Origin: Eggerthella sp.
GTDB taxonomy: Bacteria > Actinomycetota > Coriobacteriia > Coriobacteriales > Eggerthellaceae
Direction: 5' to 3'
Length of the DNA stretch: 64,000 bases
Assembly (NCBI GenBank): GCA_030540085.1
Contig: JAUNWY010000003.1
Coordinates: 84,109-148,108 of the forward strand
A model generated the notes under the pieces. It worked only from the letters and a program-made list of their open reading frames with translations. It ran no database searches and had not been told where the DNA came from. This document shows positions 23,929 to 33,576 of the stretch, one piece after another. Position 1 is the stretch's first letter. The number at the start of each line of letters is the position of its first letter. The translations under genes and the position numbers were made by a program.

Positions 23929-25110
23929 ATGATCAATGAAACCATGTACGGTTTGGGCAACGCCCCTTCTGCAATCCGCGAGCTTTTCGCGTACGGTCTT
24001 GAGCGGAAGGCTCAGATTGGCGAAGACAAGGTTTTCGATTTCAGCATCGGTAACCCCAGCGTCCCGGCTCCTGACAAAGTTGCAAAAACCATGCATGAGT
24101 TGGCTGACATGCCCCCTGCTCAGCTGCACGCGTATTCTCCCGCTTCCGGCTTGGAGGAAACCAAAACGGCAATTGCAGACAATCTTAATCGCCGTTTTGG
24201 CACCGATTACGCTGCCAAGAACTTCTACCTCACCACAGGCGCTGCTTCCTGCCTTTCTTGCTGCATCAAGGCGGTTATTGTCGATCCTGGTGACGAAATC
24301 GTCGTTATCTCGCCTTATTTCCCTGAGTATCGTGTCTGGATTGAGGCTGACGGCGGTACCTGTGTAGAGGTTCCTGCACGCAAGGACAACTTCCAAATCG
24401 ACTTAGACGCACTTGCGGCGGCTATCAACGAACGTACTCGTGCTGTCATTATCAATTCGCCCAACAACCCAGTAGGCGTGGTCTATACGCGCGAAACCCT
24501 TGAAGGCTTGGCCGAGGTGCTGCGCACGAAGCGCAAGGAATTCGGCAGCTCGCTGTTCCTGATTTCCGACGAGCCGTATCGCGAGCTTGCATATGGGCCG
24601 GAAGTTTCCTGGGTTCCCTCCATCTACGACAACACTTTGGTGTGCTATTCCTGGTCGAAGTCCCTTTCCCTTCCGGGCGACCGCATCGGTTATGTTTTGG
24701 TTCCCAACGAAGTTGAAGAATCTGAACGAGTGATGTTTGCCGTTGCTGGCGCAGGTCGCGCATTGGGCTATATTTGCGCCCCCGTGTTCTTCCAGCGCGT
24801 GATTGCCGCATGCGTCGATGAACCGGTGAACGCATCTGCCTATGCCGCTAATCGCGAGCTGCTCACTCAAGGCCTTGATGAACTGGGCTATCACTACATT
24901 GCCCCCGATGGAGCCTTCTATCTGTGGATGCAGGCTTTAGAGCCCGATGCTCAGGCGTTTTCCGACAAGGCGAAGGAACACGAGCTGCTGCTGGTTCCTT
25001 CTGACAGCTTTGGCGTTGGCGGTTGGGTGCGCGTAAGCTACTGCGTCCCCGCCGATGTTATCCGCAATTCCATGCCTGCCTTTGCAGCACTTAAGCGTGA
25101 CTATGAATAG
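23929..25110 (+). CDS. PLP-dependent aminotransferase, class I/II
   Basis: 393-residue fold-type I aminotransferase. FDFSIGNPSVPAP is the N-terminal substrate-binding block; INSPNNPVGVVYTRE and ISDEPYRELAYG are cofactor-binding motifs; YSWSKSLSLPGDRIGYV carries the PLP lysine. It is most like aspartate/aromatic aminotransferases, but the preferred amino acid cannot be decided. ATG 23929 follows TTAGGAGG. The stop overlaps the downstream HAD gene by eight bases, so the two are cotranslated. Confidence 0.9.
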   Translation: MINETMYGLGNAPSAIRELFAYGLERKAQIGEDKVFDFSIGNPSVPAPDKVAKTMHELADMPPAQLHAYSPASGLEETKTAIADNLNRRFGTDYAAKNFYLTTGAASCLSCCIKAVIVDPGDEIVVISPYFPEYRVWIEADGGTCVEVPARKDNFQIDLDALAAAINERTRAVIINSPNNPVGVVYTRETLEGLAEVLRTKRKEFGSSLFLISDEPYRELAYGPEVSWVPSIYDNTLVCYSWSKSLSLPGDRIGYVLVPNEVEESERVMFAVAGAGRALGYICAPVFFQRVIAACVDEPVNASAYAANRELLTQGLDELGYHYIAPDGAFYLWMQALEPDAQAFSDKAKEHELLLVPSDSFGVGGWVRVSYCVPADVIRNSMPAFAALKRDYE

Positions 25111-25780
25111 GGGACTCGATCCCATCAAGGGTGCCATCTTCGATTGCGATGGCACCCTTCTTGATTCCCTGGGTGCTTGGCGCGGCTTGGAGGATGAGGT
25201 GTCCCGATTAGCGGGCGTTACGGTAACGCCTGAAGAGCATAAGATGTTCACTACATTCACCATCCCCGAAGTAGCGCGTTACTTCCATGAGCAGTATGGA
25301 CTTGCATCGAGCATGGAAGCGGTTATGGGCATTATGGACGAGTACATGATGTCTTACTACGAGCGCGCCCATCTTATGCCTGGTGCCGAGGCTATTCTGG
25401 AATCGTGTGCGCGAAACGATGTGAAGATGAGCATGGCCTCTTCCAGCAAGCCGCAGTTCCTATGGGCGGGCGCTAGGGCGACAGGCATCGCCGATTATTT
25501 CAGCGCTATCGTTTCGGTTGAGGAAGTGGGCGCCTCGAAGCGCGAGCCCGCAGTGTACGACCGCGCTCGTGAGGCTATGGGAACGGAAAGGGCTCTTACC
25601 TGGGGGTTTGAGGACGCCCTGTATGCTATGGACACCCTTGTGAGGGCAGGCTATCCCGTATTCGGCCTCTACGACGAGGCGCATGGTGTGCCTCAATCTG
25701 AAGTGGAGAAACGGGCTCGATTAGCGGCACCGACGCTCGAGAGCGTTGCCGTTCGTGAGGGAAGTCTTGTTGTAGGCTAG
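25103..25780 (+). CDS. HAD-superfamily hydrolase
   Basis: 225 residues, haloacid dehalogenase-type phosphatase of the beta-phosphoglucomutase-like group. Motif I is FDCDGTLLDS near residue 11; motif II is the MASSSKPQ segment; motif IV is TWGFEDALYAM. A helical cap domain sits between motifs I and II. The ATG lies inside the end of the aminotransferase gene, giving an eight-base overlap. The physiological substrate is unknown. Confidence 0.88.
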   Translation: MNRGLDPIKGAIFDCDGTLLDSLGAWRGLEDEVSRLAGVTVTPEEHKMFTTFTIPEVARYFHEQYGLASSMEAVMGIMDEYMMSYYERAHLMPGAEAILESCARNDVKMSMASSSKPQFLWAGARATGIADYFSAIVSVEEVGASKREPAVYDRAREAMGTERALTWGFEDALYAMDTLVRAGYPVFGLYDEAHGVPQSEVEKRARLAAPTLESVAVREGSLVVG

Positions 25781-26002
25781 CTTTTGCCCATCCCGTTTAT
25801 AGCAGGAAGGCAGCTTGGGTTAGCGAAAGGCCGCAAGTGTGGGTTTCTCCCGTGTGGTGGATTCCGTGGGGGGACGCGCGCCTAGCGGTTGGACCGTGCG
25901 GATTCAGCCCACTAAGCGGATGTCGCAAACAGTGCTTTAACGGGGCCATTTCGCTGGAGCGGTATCGACTCCTGTTGCTTGAAGAGAACGTTGGGCAGTG
26001 CG

Positions 26003-26713
26003 TTATTGCTTGCCCAGCTCGTTTTCCAGCTTGTAGTAGAGACGTCGACCTTCAATGATGACATCTTCGAGCTCGGAAGGGTTTTTCATCAGGGAGGGCA
26101 GAATGGATTCTCCTGTCATGGAGGCGATGTCTTCCGGCGTGTAATCACGAACCGAATATCCGGACGCTTCCAGGATCAGCTCTTTGCGATGCTTTGCGTG
26201 GTAATGGTGCTGCAGGCCTTCGTTGGTGGACAGGATGACGACCGTTTGCTCGTCTGCGGGGCGTTCGAAAAAAGCACCTTCTTCGATGCCGCGCTCGATG
26301 ATGATAATCAGCGTTCGGTAGAGCTTGCGATAACGGTCGAAGAAAACTTCAAACCCGGAAGGGTTTTCGTTTGCGATGGTCTCTAGTTCCCAAAAATCAA
26401 AGGGAAGTTCGCATTTATGCACGATGTCGAAAGCGATAAGGGCGTAAAGCTGCGCTGCGCGATTTGAACTATGCGCTTCAAGCTCTTCGGCGGTAGGGAT
26501 GGCCTTGTTAGGATTCAGAATGCTTTCAATAAGCGCTTCTTTCGAAGCGAAATAGTAGTAGAAAGACGAAGGGTCAACTCCAGCTTGGCGAGCAATTTCG
26601 CTCATGGAGGTGCGCGTATAGCCTTTGGTGCGGAAAAGCCCAATGGCAACGGCAATAATATTATTGCGGGTCTCCTGGCTTTTCGCGCGCGTTTTGGTGC
26701 GTGAGTTTGCCAT
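26003..26713 (-). CDS. TetR/AcrR-family transcriptional regulator
   Basis: 236 residues. N-terminal TetR helix-turn-helix: TRNNIIAVAIGLFRTKGYTR then TSMSEIARQAGVDPSSFYYY and FASKEALIE. The C-terminal ligand domain shows no specific family features. ATG at 26713 is preceded on the minus strand by AAAGGGGAA. Divergent or adjacent target genes are not obvious; the nearest cotranscribed candidate upstream is the small holin-like gene at 26842. Confidence 0.92.
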   Translation of the reverse strand: MANSRTKTRAKSQETRNNIIAVAIGLFRTKGYTRTSMSEIARQAGVDPSSFYYYFASKEALIESILNPNKAIPTAEELEAHSSNRAAQLYALIAFDIVHKCELPFDFWELETIANENPSGFEVFFDRYRKLYRTLIIIIERGIEEGAFFERPADEQTVVILSTNEGLQHHYHAKHRKELILEASGYSVRDYTPEDIASMTGESILPSLMKNPSELEDVIIEGRRLYYKLENELGKQ

Positions 26714-26841
26714 GATTCCCCTTTCTCAGCTGTGGCTTCAGTAAGCTTTCATTATGCCAAATCGCAGAAGAGGTATCTAACGTTTTGGGGCAAAGGCCTG
26801 TTTTTGATTTAACTGGAACAGGAAAGGTTCCATTACTTGAA

Positions 26842-27210
26842 TTAATCGGTTCCCAAGATAGAATTCATGATGCCCGAGACGATGGAGATAACGATGGAGG
26901 CAACAAATCCTGATCCAAACGAATCGATAACGAATCCAGCACCGAACAACGCATTGCCCATAGAGGCGGCAACATATAGAAGAATGGTATTGATTACCAG
27001 GTAGAACACGCCCAGCGAAAGCACGGTTATAGGGAGGCCGATAAGCTGGAGGAAAGGCTTTATGGTCATGTTCAAAAGGGCAATGATGAGCGCCATTACG
27101 GCAATGGAGCCCCATGAGCTTCCCACTCCAATGATGTCGATGCCGGGAACAAGCCAGACGGCAACGCCGACCGCAATGAAAATCGCAATTGTGCGCAAGA
27201 TGAACTGCAT
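26842..27210 (-). CDS. Phage holin family (4-TM) membrane protein
   Basis: 122 residues, four hydrophobic helices with very short loops, matching the mycobacterial-type four-TM holin superfamily, which is widespread as a chromosomal gene of unknown function. Landmarks are AVWLVPGIDI, IIALLNMTIKPFLQLIGLPI and IVSGIMNSILG. GGAG lies upstream of ATG 27210. There are no lysis or phage genes nearby, so the name should not be read as evidence of a prophage. Confidence 0.82.
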   Translation of the reverse strand: MQFILRTIAIFIAVGVAVWLVPGIDIIGVGSSWGSIAVMALIIALLNMTIKPFLQLIGLPITVLSLGVFYLVINTILLYVAASMGNALFGAGFVIDSFGSGFVASIVISIVSGIMNSILGTD

Positions 27211-27334
27211 GGCAAAGCTCCATTTCCCTTGTAGGCATCATTTACAATAAACACGCTAGCAAAGCATCTTACGGCAGCGCAAGGCGCGCTGCCTCTTTGT
27301 TTCCCTCGGGTAGGAATTGGAAGGAAAGCCCTTG

Positions 27335-28429
27335 ATGATAGACGCAATAGAAAAGACTATTCGTACCCAGGGCCTGTTCAGTGCTGCAACTCCCGTAATC
27401 GCCATGGTTTCGGGCGGATCTGATTCGACGGCATTGGCATACCTTATCAGCGACCTTTACAAACGCGGTCTTGTGGGACAGCCCGCCATCTTGCACGTCA
27501 ACCACCTTCTTCGGGGTGAAGACGCCTATGCCGATCAGAGGTTCGTGGAAAAGCTTGCTGCTCGTTTGGAGATCCCGTTCTTCTCGTGCGAGATCGACGT
27601 GGCGGCTTTGGCCAAGGCGACCGGCGGCAACGAAGAGGCTATCGGCCGAAATGAGCGCTATCTGGCAGCGCATGAAGCTCTCGAAAGCCTGTGCCGTCAT
27701 GTGATGATTCCCATTTCGGAAGGACGTATTGTTACTGCGCACACCCAAGACGACAGGGTGGAAAACTTCTACATGCGATCCATCGTAGGCACGGGTCCTG
27801 GCGGTTTTCGCTCCATGCTGTACGCCAACGGGCCGGTGGTGCGTCCTCTGTTGGACGTATCTCGTCGGGCGCTACGCGATTTTGTGAACAATATCCCCGC
27901 TGACGAGGTAGTGGTTGACGAAGAGGGGAACCGTTGGCGCGAAGATGCCACCAACGCCCACACCGATAGGTTCCGCGCATTTGTGCGCCATGAGATAATC
28001 CCGAAGGCGAAGGAGCGCAACGGGCAGCTGCTCGATACGCTCTGTCGCACCATGAACCTCATTGCCGACGAAGACGATTTCCTTGATTCTTTGGCGAGCG
28101 AGGCAACTGAGAGCAACTTGAAGTGGATTGGCGGCGACGGGGAAGGCTCGTTCGATGGTTGTCGCTTGCTTCCTTCTTTCGGTGCGGTTGCGCGTCCGCT
28201 GCAGCGTCGTATGGTGATGGCGGTGCTCGAGGCGTTTATCGGAAACGAGGGACGTATTGAATCGGCGTCGATTGAGGCGATCCTTTCTGCTTTCGATGAG
28301 GAGGGCGCTCCCATCAGCGGTTTTGTTGCCAATGTGCAGGGGAATTTGGCGGTAAGCGCTAACAAGCAAGGCGTTTTGGTAGAGCCGATGGCGGTATTCC
28401 GTGCACGTCGAAAGCCCAACCGCGCATAA
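27335..28429 (+). CDS. tilS: tRNA(Ile)-lysidine synthetase TilS
   Basis: ATP-dependent ligase that converts C34 of tRNA-Ile(CAU) to lysidine, preventing misreading of Met codons. 364 residues. PP-loop motif MVSGGSDSTALAYL is at the N-terminus, followed by LHVNHLLRGEDAYAD, TAHTQDDRVENF and the RPLLDVSRRALRDF block. The C-terminal lysidine-binding domain is shorter than in E. coli. ATG 27335 follows GAAGGAAA; upstream TTG codons in frame were rejected for lack of a site. Confidence 0.95.
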   Translation: MIDAIEKTIRTQGLFSAATPVIAMVSGGSDSTALAYLISDLYKRGLVGQPAILHVNHLLRGEDAYADQRFVEKLAARLEIPFFSCEIDVAALAKATGGNEEAIGRNERYLAAHEALESLCRHVMIPISEGRIVTAHTQDDRVENFYMRSIVGTGPGGFRSMLYANGPVVRPLLDVSRRALRDFVNNIPADEVVVDEEGNRWREDATNAHTDRFRAFVRHEIIPKAKERNGQLLDTLCRTMNLIADEDDFLDSLASEATESNLKWIGGDGEGSFDGCRLLPSFGAVARPLQRRMVMAVLEAFIGNEGRIESASIEAILSAFDEEGAPISGFVANVQGNLAVSANKQGVLVEPMAVFRARRKPNRA

Positions 28430-28544
28430 CGAGCGTCCGAGCGCTGAAGCGTATCGCTTGCTTGAAATTGCCCGAAATTGTGCCAACTGCAATTAAAAGT
28501 ACCAGTCAACCCTATATGACCAATTGGCCTAAAAGGAGAATTAC

Positions 28545-29234
28545 ATGCCTGATACAACCACTATTCCCGTAAATGTCATTCTGGCTTCGAACAGCCCTCG
28601 TCGAAAGCAGCTGCTCGAAGAAGCGGGCGTTAAGTTTACGGTGTATACCGGCTCCACCGAAGTAGACGAATCGCTTGATGCGGATCAACGCTCGCAGCCC
28701 TCTGAAGCGGTAAAGAAGCTTGCAGAGCGCAAAGCGGGTTCGGTTATCCAAGATATTTTGGCTGAAAACCCTGTGGGCTTAGGCATCGTTATCGGTGCCG
28801 ATACCACGGTGGTGCTCGATGGGGAGATGCTGGGCAAGCCCTACAGCGCAGACCATGCACGCGAGATGCTGGGCCGTCTTTCGGGTCGAACGCATGAAGT
28901 GATCACGGGCGTTTCCGTGTGGCTCGTTATGCTCAACGAGTCGGAGGAAAAAGGCGGCGACGGCAATGTTTCGTTGGCCTTCCGCTCGTTCTCCGAAACC
29001 AGCACGGTTACCTTCAAAGAGCTTTCGACCGAAGATATCAACGCTTATGTTGCCACGGGCGAAACCATCGATAAGGCAGGCTCCTATGCCATCCAGGGCA
29101 AGGGCCGCAGATTGGTGGAAAGCTACGACGGCGACTTCAACAACATTGTCGGCTTGCCCGTCGATACGCTTCTGAAGAACTTCCCCGAAATCATGCAGGA
29201 AACCATCGAAGCTGAGGTTAAGCCAAAAGAATAA
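28545..29234 (+). CDS. maf: Maf-like nucleoside triphosphate pyrophosphatase
   Basis: 229 residues; hydrolyses non-canonical or modified NTPs, dTTP and UTP in characterised members. Family blocks are LASNSPRRKQLLEEAGVKF, IGADTTVVLDGEMLGKP and AGSYAIQGKGRRLVESYDGD followed by FNNIVGLPV. An insertion of about 20 charged residues (NESEEKGGDGN) lies in the middle. ATG 28545 follows AAAAGGAG. Confidence 0.93.
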   Translation: MPDTTTIPVNVILASNSPRRKQLLEEAGVKFTVYTGSTEVDESLDADQRSQPSEAVKKLAERKAGSVIQDILAENPVGLGIVIGADTTVVLDGEMLGKPYSADHAREMLGRLSGRTHEVITGVSVWLVMLNESEEKGGDGNVSLAFRSFSETSTVTFKELSTEDINAYVATGETIDKAGSYAIQGKGRRLVESYDGDFNNIVGLPVDTLLKNFPEIMQETIEAEVKPKE

Positions 29235-29256
29235 TCGCAGTTGATGTATAGCTTAC

Positions 29257-29296
29257 GCGCCGCCATTCCCTCCAAGAGGGGTGGCGGCGCTTTAGT
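29257..29296 (+). terminator. Possible terminator after maf
   Basis: GCGCCGCCA pairs with TGGCGGCGC; the loop-side bases TTCCC/GAGGG may extend the stem. Only TTT follows, so termination may be weak. Confidence 0.5.
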
Positions 29297-29424
29297 ACAG
29301 TGAAGATTTATTGCAAAACAGCCACAGGCACCTTTCCGCAAATGCGCTTAGGAAAGCTTTTGTTACACTGAAGTACTGTCTATACCCGTATTTACTCCAC
29401 CTAGCGGTGGGAAAAGAGGCTTTC

Positions 29425-29970
29425 GTGGAGAAGCATCCCAATCTTGAGCGCATCCTTTTTTCCGAGGATGAGATTCGTACGCGCGTAAAGGAAATGGGCG
29501 CACAGATTACCGAAGATTATGCAGGTAAAAGCATCGTGGTGATTTCGGTGCTGCGAGGAGCGGCTATCTTCATGGCTGACTTGGTTCGCGAAATCCACCT
29601 GCCGGTTGAAATGGACTACATGGCCATTTCTTCTTACGGCAACGGCATGAAGAGCTCCGGCGTGGTTCGTATTATCAAAGACCTCTCCAGCCAGATCGAA
29701 GGCCGTCACGTGCTTATCGCTGAAGACATCCTGGACAGTGGCCTTACCCTGCGCTACCTCATTAAGAACCTTGAGTCGCGCAACCCTGCTTCCATCGAAG
29801 TGGCAACGCTTCTTCGCAAGGACACTCCCAATCAGGCAGATATCAAGTGCAAGTACATTGGCTTTGAATGCCCCGATGAATTTATTGTTGGCTATGGCCT
29901 CGACTACGCCGAGCGTTATCGCAACCTTTCCTGCATCGGCGTGTTGAAGCCCGAAGCAACTCAGGAATAA
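29425..29970 (+). CDS. hpt: Hypoxanthine phosphoribosyltransferase
   Basis: Purine salvage enzyme making IMP/GMP from hypoxanthine/guanine and PRPP, 181 residues from GTG 29425. PRPP-binding motif is VLIAEDILDSGLTL; the N-terminal VISVLRGAAIFMADLVR and the base-binding region KYIGFECPDEFIVGYGLDYA are typical. GTG is preferred because AGAGG lies five bases upstream and the length matches the family; the longer frame adds a non-homologous lead. ftsH follows 42 bases later, an arrangement common in Gram-positive bacteria. Confidence 0.95.
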   Translation: MEKHPNLERILFSEDEIRTRVKEMGAQITEDYAGKSIVVISVLRGAAIFMADLVREIHLPVEMDYMAISSYGNGMKSSGVVRIIKDLSSQIEGRHVLIAEDILDSGLTLRYLIKNLESRNPASIEVATLLRKDTPNQADIKCKYIGFECPDEFIVGYGLDYAERYRNLSCIGVLKPEATQE

Positions 29971-30012
29971 CGTCCGTTGGTTCGATCGAAGAACATAAGG
30001 AACTAATAACCT

Positions 30013-32205
30013 ATGGCACAAACACCCAATCAAAAGAAGCCTAATCACAGCAAGCCCCCCTTGCCCAAGCAGCCCAATCGCTCCAATATCGTTACGCTGG
30101 TCGTGTTCTTGGCCGTTGGTATTTTCTTTGCCGTGATGATGACCCGTACCATGACGGCAACGAACGGTATTACCCAGACCGACGAATTGGTAACATCTGA
30201 GTTTACCCAGGCTGTCGAGCAGGGCCGTGTGAACACTGCTGTTTACGACACCGGCTCCTATACCATTACGGGCACCTACTACCCTGCCGCTACGGCAGGC
30301 GAGGCCACAACGGATGCGTTCAACACCGCATTCAACGCGTTGAACTCCGGCATGGCAAGCACCACGGGCGCTCGTCCCACCATCGTGCAGACGCAGGAGC
30401 TTGCTGCCTCCAAACTTGGCTCCGAGCATAACTACACCTGCACATGGGTTGGCTCCGATTCGCTGGGTCAGCTTATGGCGGCGCATCCTTCCATTCAGTA
30501 CAGCGTGCGCTTGGCATCGCCTTGGGGTTCCATCCTGGCATCGATTCTGCCCATTTTGATCATTGCTGGCCTGTTGCTGTTCTTCTTCTCCCAGATGAAC
30601 AAGGCAAACAACTCGCAGATGTCATTCGGCAAGGCGAAGGTGAAGAAAAGCGTTGAGGAGCATCCCGACGTTCACTTCTCCGACGTTGCCGGTGTTGATG
30701 AAGCGGTTGAGGAAATGCAGGAGATCAAGGACTTCCTGGAAAACCCTGCAAAGTATCAGTCCCTTGGTGCAAAGATTCCTCGCGGTTGCCTTTTGGTGGG
30801 CCCTCCGGGTACTGGTAAAACCCTGCTTGCGCGTGCTGTTGCCGGTGAAGCGGGCGTTCCGTTCTTCAGCATCTCTGGTTCCGACTTCGTGGAAATGTTC
30901 GTAGGCGTGGGTGCTTCCCGTGTGCGTGACCTGTTCAAGCAGGCAAAGGAAGCTTCTCCTTCGATCATCTTCATCGACGAAATTGACGCCGTTGGCCGTC
31001 AGCGTGGCGCTGGCTTGGGCGGTGGCCACGACGAACGTGAACAGACCTTGAACCAGCTGCTCGTTGAAATGGACGGCTTTGAGGCCAACGATTCCGTTGT
31101 TCTTATCGCTGCAACCAACCGTGCTGACGTTCTTGACCCCGCTCTGCTTCGCCCGGGCCGCTTCGACCGCCAGATTGTCGTTGACGCTCCTGACGTAAAG
31201 GGTCGTGAAAAGATCCTGAACGTTCACGCTGCCAACAAGCCCCTGGCCGATGATGTCGACCTTGCCAGCATCGCTAAGCTCACCCCTGGCTTCACGGGTG
31301 CCGATCTGTCCAACTTGCTCAACGAGTCGGCAATTCTTACGGCTCGTCGCAACAAGCACATTATCACCAACAAGGAAGTTCAGGACTCCATGGAGCGTGT
31401 TATCGCTGGTCCTGAACGCAAGGGTCGTGTTCTTGACGAACGTACGCGCAAGACCATTGCGTACCATGAGTCGGGTCATGCTTTGGTTGGCCACATGCTT
31501 GAAGGCGCCGACCCTGTTCATAAGATCTCGATCATCTCTCGTGGTCGCGCCTTGGGTTACACGCTTTCCATCCCTGACGAAGACAAAGTGCTCAACAGCC
31601 GCAACGAAATGCGCGACGAGTTGGCCGTATTCCTTGGTGGTCGCGTTGCTGAAGAGCTGTTCTGCGACGACATCACCACGGGCGCTTCCAACGACCTTGA
31701 GCGTGCAACGAAGATGGCTCGCGCCATGGTTACCAATTACGGCATGAGCTCCGACTTGGGCGTGCAGGTATTCGGCCAGCCCAATCACGAAGTGTTCTTG
31801 GGCCGCGATTATGGCAACACGCAGGATTACTCCGATGATACGGCTCGCCGCATCGACGACGAGGTTGCTCGCATTATGAAGGAAGCCCACGATCGTGCGG
31901 TGGAAATTCTTTCCTCCAAGCGCGACCAGATGGACCTTATGGCTACCGTTTTGCTTGAGCGCGAAACGATTGACGGTGATGCTTGCCAGGCATTGCTCAA
32001 CAACCGTTGGGCAGAGTACCTGCAGGAAGAGCAGGCTAAGGAAGCTGAAGGCAAAAAGCCAGAGCTTGAAACCGCCGAAGATGCCCCCGCTGATGTTGCT
32101 GCACGGCAGGAACAGCAGGCCACTGCAGTAAGCGAGGCAGCATCCGTAAAGCCTGAAGCCCCTGATGGGGGAGCGTCGGGTCCCGAATCGGGCAACCAAC
32201 AGTAA
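30013..32205 (+). CDS. ftsH: ATP-dependent zinc metalloprotease FtsH
   Basis: Membrane-bound AAA+ protease that extracts and degrades membrane and regulatory proteins. 730 residues. TM helix at about 17-40, an extracytoplasmic domain, second TM at about 175-200. Walker A GPPGTGKT at about 263-270, Walker [15 protein letters not shown] region [19 protein letters not shown], zinc site HESGH at 485-489. The last 60 residues are Glu/Ala/Pro-rich and probably unstructured. SD AAGGAAC is slightly distant from the ATG. Confidence 0.98.
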   Translation: MAQTPNQKKPNHSKPPLPKQPNRSNIVTLVVFLAVGIFFAVMMTRTMTATNGITQTDELVTSEFTQAVEQGRVNTAVYDTGSYTITGTYYPAATAGEATTDAFNTAFNALNSGMASTTGARPTIVQTQELAASKLGSEHNYTCTWVGSDSLGQLMAAHPSIQYSVRLASPWGSILASILPILIIAGLLLFFFSQMNKANNSQMSFGKAKVKKSVEEHPDVHFSDVAGVDEAVEEMQEIKDFLENPAKYQSLGAKIPRGCLLVGPPGTGKTLLARAVAGEAGVPFFSISGSDFVEMFVGVGASRVRDLFKQAKEASPSIIFIDEIDAVGRQRGAGLGGGHDEREQTLNQLLVEMDGFEANDSVVLIAATNRADVLDPALLRPGRFDRQIVVDAPDVKGREKILNVHAANKPLADDVDLASIAKLTPGFTGADLSNLLNESAILTARRNKHIITNKEVQDSMERVIAGPERKGRVLDERTRKTIAYHESGHALVGHMLEGADPVHKISIISRGRALGYTLSIPDEDKVLNSRNEMRDELAVFLGGRVAEELFCDDITTGASNDLERATKMARAMVTNYGMSSDLGVQVFGQPNHEVFLGRDYGNTQDYSDDTARRIDDEVARIMKEAHDRAVEILSSKRDQMDLMATVLLERETIDGDACQALLNNRWAEYLQEEQAKEAEGKKPELETAEDAPADVAARQEQQATAVSEAASVKPEAPDGGASGPESGNQQ

Positions 32206-32262
32206 TGGTTAGCAACGCCCCGGGTCATACGGCCTGGGGCGTGGTTTATAAGGAGCAAAACT

Positions 32263-33576
32263 ATGATTTGGCGCTGTGGACGCTACCCCTTTGATTCTCG
32301 CACCCCCGTTATCATGGGCATTTTGAATGTGACCCCCGATTCATTTTCCGATGGTGGTTCGTACGCCAACGTAGAAGAGGCGGTTGCTGCTGCCCAGAAA
32401 ATGGTTGATGAGGGCGCTCTCATCATCGATGTGGGCGGTGAGTCTACGCGCCCTGGCGCAAATCCTGTGTCTGTCGAAGAAGAGCTTTCTCGTACTATCG
32501 AGGTAGTGAAGCAGCTGGCTGAAAAGGATATATGCGTAAGCATAGATACCCGCCATGCCGAGGTGGCAAAGGCGGCAGTTGAAGCGGGCGCAAGCATCAT
32601 CAACGATGTAACGGGTTTCCGTGATCCCGCCATGGTTGAGGTTGCCAAGGGATGCGATGCCGGCTTGGTGGTAATGCATATGCTGGGCGACGACCCGCGC
32701 ACCATGCAGGATGAGCCCCAGTACGACGATGTGGTTGCGGAAGTATGCGAATACCTCTCAAAGCGTGCTGCCGAGCTTGAGGCTGCCGGCATTGCCCACG
32801 ATCGAATCTGCCTTGATCCTGGTCCTGGCTTTGGCAAAACTGCCAAGCAGACCATCGAGCTTATGCGCAACTTCCAGGAGCTAGTGCATCTGGGGTATCC
32901 CACAATGGTTGCCGTTTCCCGAAAGAGCTACATCGGCTACGCCTATGACATCGACGACCCCAAGGAACGCGATGCTGCTTCTGCTGCAGAGGCGCTGATG
33001 GCATGCGAATTGGGTGCTTCGGTAATTCGCACGCATAATGTGGCGCTAACCGAAGAGTCGCTAAAGGAAAACCTGCGACCCTATGCGTTTATCGGCCTTG
33101 GTTGCAACGTTGCTTTGGTTGCCGATGAAGGCGAGGAGCTCGAGGGCAAGAAGGCAATGCTCAGCCAAGCTATCACCGATATGTGTCTGTTGCCCGATTC
33201 TCAGATCATCGATGTTTCCAGCTTCTATGAAAGCGAGCCTGCTTATGTGGAAGATCAGGACTCGTTCGTTAATGCGGTGCTTATCTTGCGCACGGGCCTG
33301 CCCCCGCAAGAGCTTTTGCGCTATCTGAATATCATCGAAGACAGGCTGGGCCGCATCCGTGAAAAGAAGAACGGCCCGCGCACGTGCGATTTGGATATCC
33401 TTGATTACCAGGGCTATGTGTCCGATTTGGAAGTACTGACTTTGCCCCATCCGCTCCTTACCGAACGTGATTTCGTGGTAAAGCCACTGCTTGAGATTGC
33501 TCCTAACCATGAGCTTTCCGATGGCACGAAAGTCACACTTGATACCGTAACGGTGGGCAAGGCGTGGAAGTGCTAA
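32263..33576 (+). CDS. Fused dihydropteroate synthase / HPPK (FolP-FolK)
   Basis: 437-residue fusion covering two steps of folate synthesis. Residues about 15-265 are dihydropteroate synthase: MGILNVTPDSFSDGG, DVGGESTRPGA, GFGKTAKQTIELMRNF. From about 273, FIGLGCNVA starts hydroxymethyl-dihydropterin pyrophosphokinase, with SSFYESEPAYVEDQDSFVNA, GPRTCDLDILDYQG and LPHPLLTERDFVVKPLLEI. The reaction order puts FolK before FolP, the reverse of the gene order. FolB (aldolase) is not part of the fusion, unlike some folB-folK-folP proteins. SD AAGGAG. Confidence 0.95.
   Translation: MIWRCGRYPFDSRTPVIMGILNVTPDSFSDGGSYANVEEAVAAAQKMVDEGALIIDVGGESTRPGANPVSVEEELSRTIEVVKQLAEKDICVSIDTRHAEVAKAAVEAGASIINDVTGFRDPAMVEVAKGCDAGLVVMHMLGDDPRTMQDEPQYDDVVAEVCEYLSKRAAELEAAGIAHDRICLDPGPGFGKTAKQTIELMRNFQELVHLGYPTMVAVSRKSYIGYAYDIDDPKERDAASAAEALMACELGASVIRTHNVALTEESLKENLRPYAFIGLGCNVALVADEGEELEGKKAMLSQAITDMCLLPDSQIIDVSSFYESEPAYVEDQDSFVNAVLILRTGLPPQELLRYLNIIEDRLGRIREKKNGPRTCDLDILDYQGYVSDLEVLTLPHPLLTERDFVVKPLLEIAPNHELSDGTKVTLDTVTVGKAWKC

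Noticed and set aside
26842..27210. Prophage indicated by the holin-family gene
   Set aside because: No other phage genes nearby; this four-helix family is common on chromosomes.
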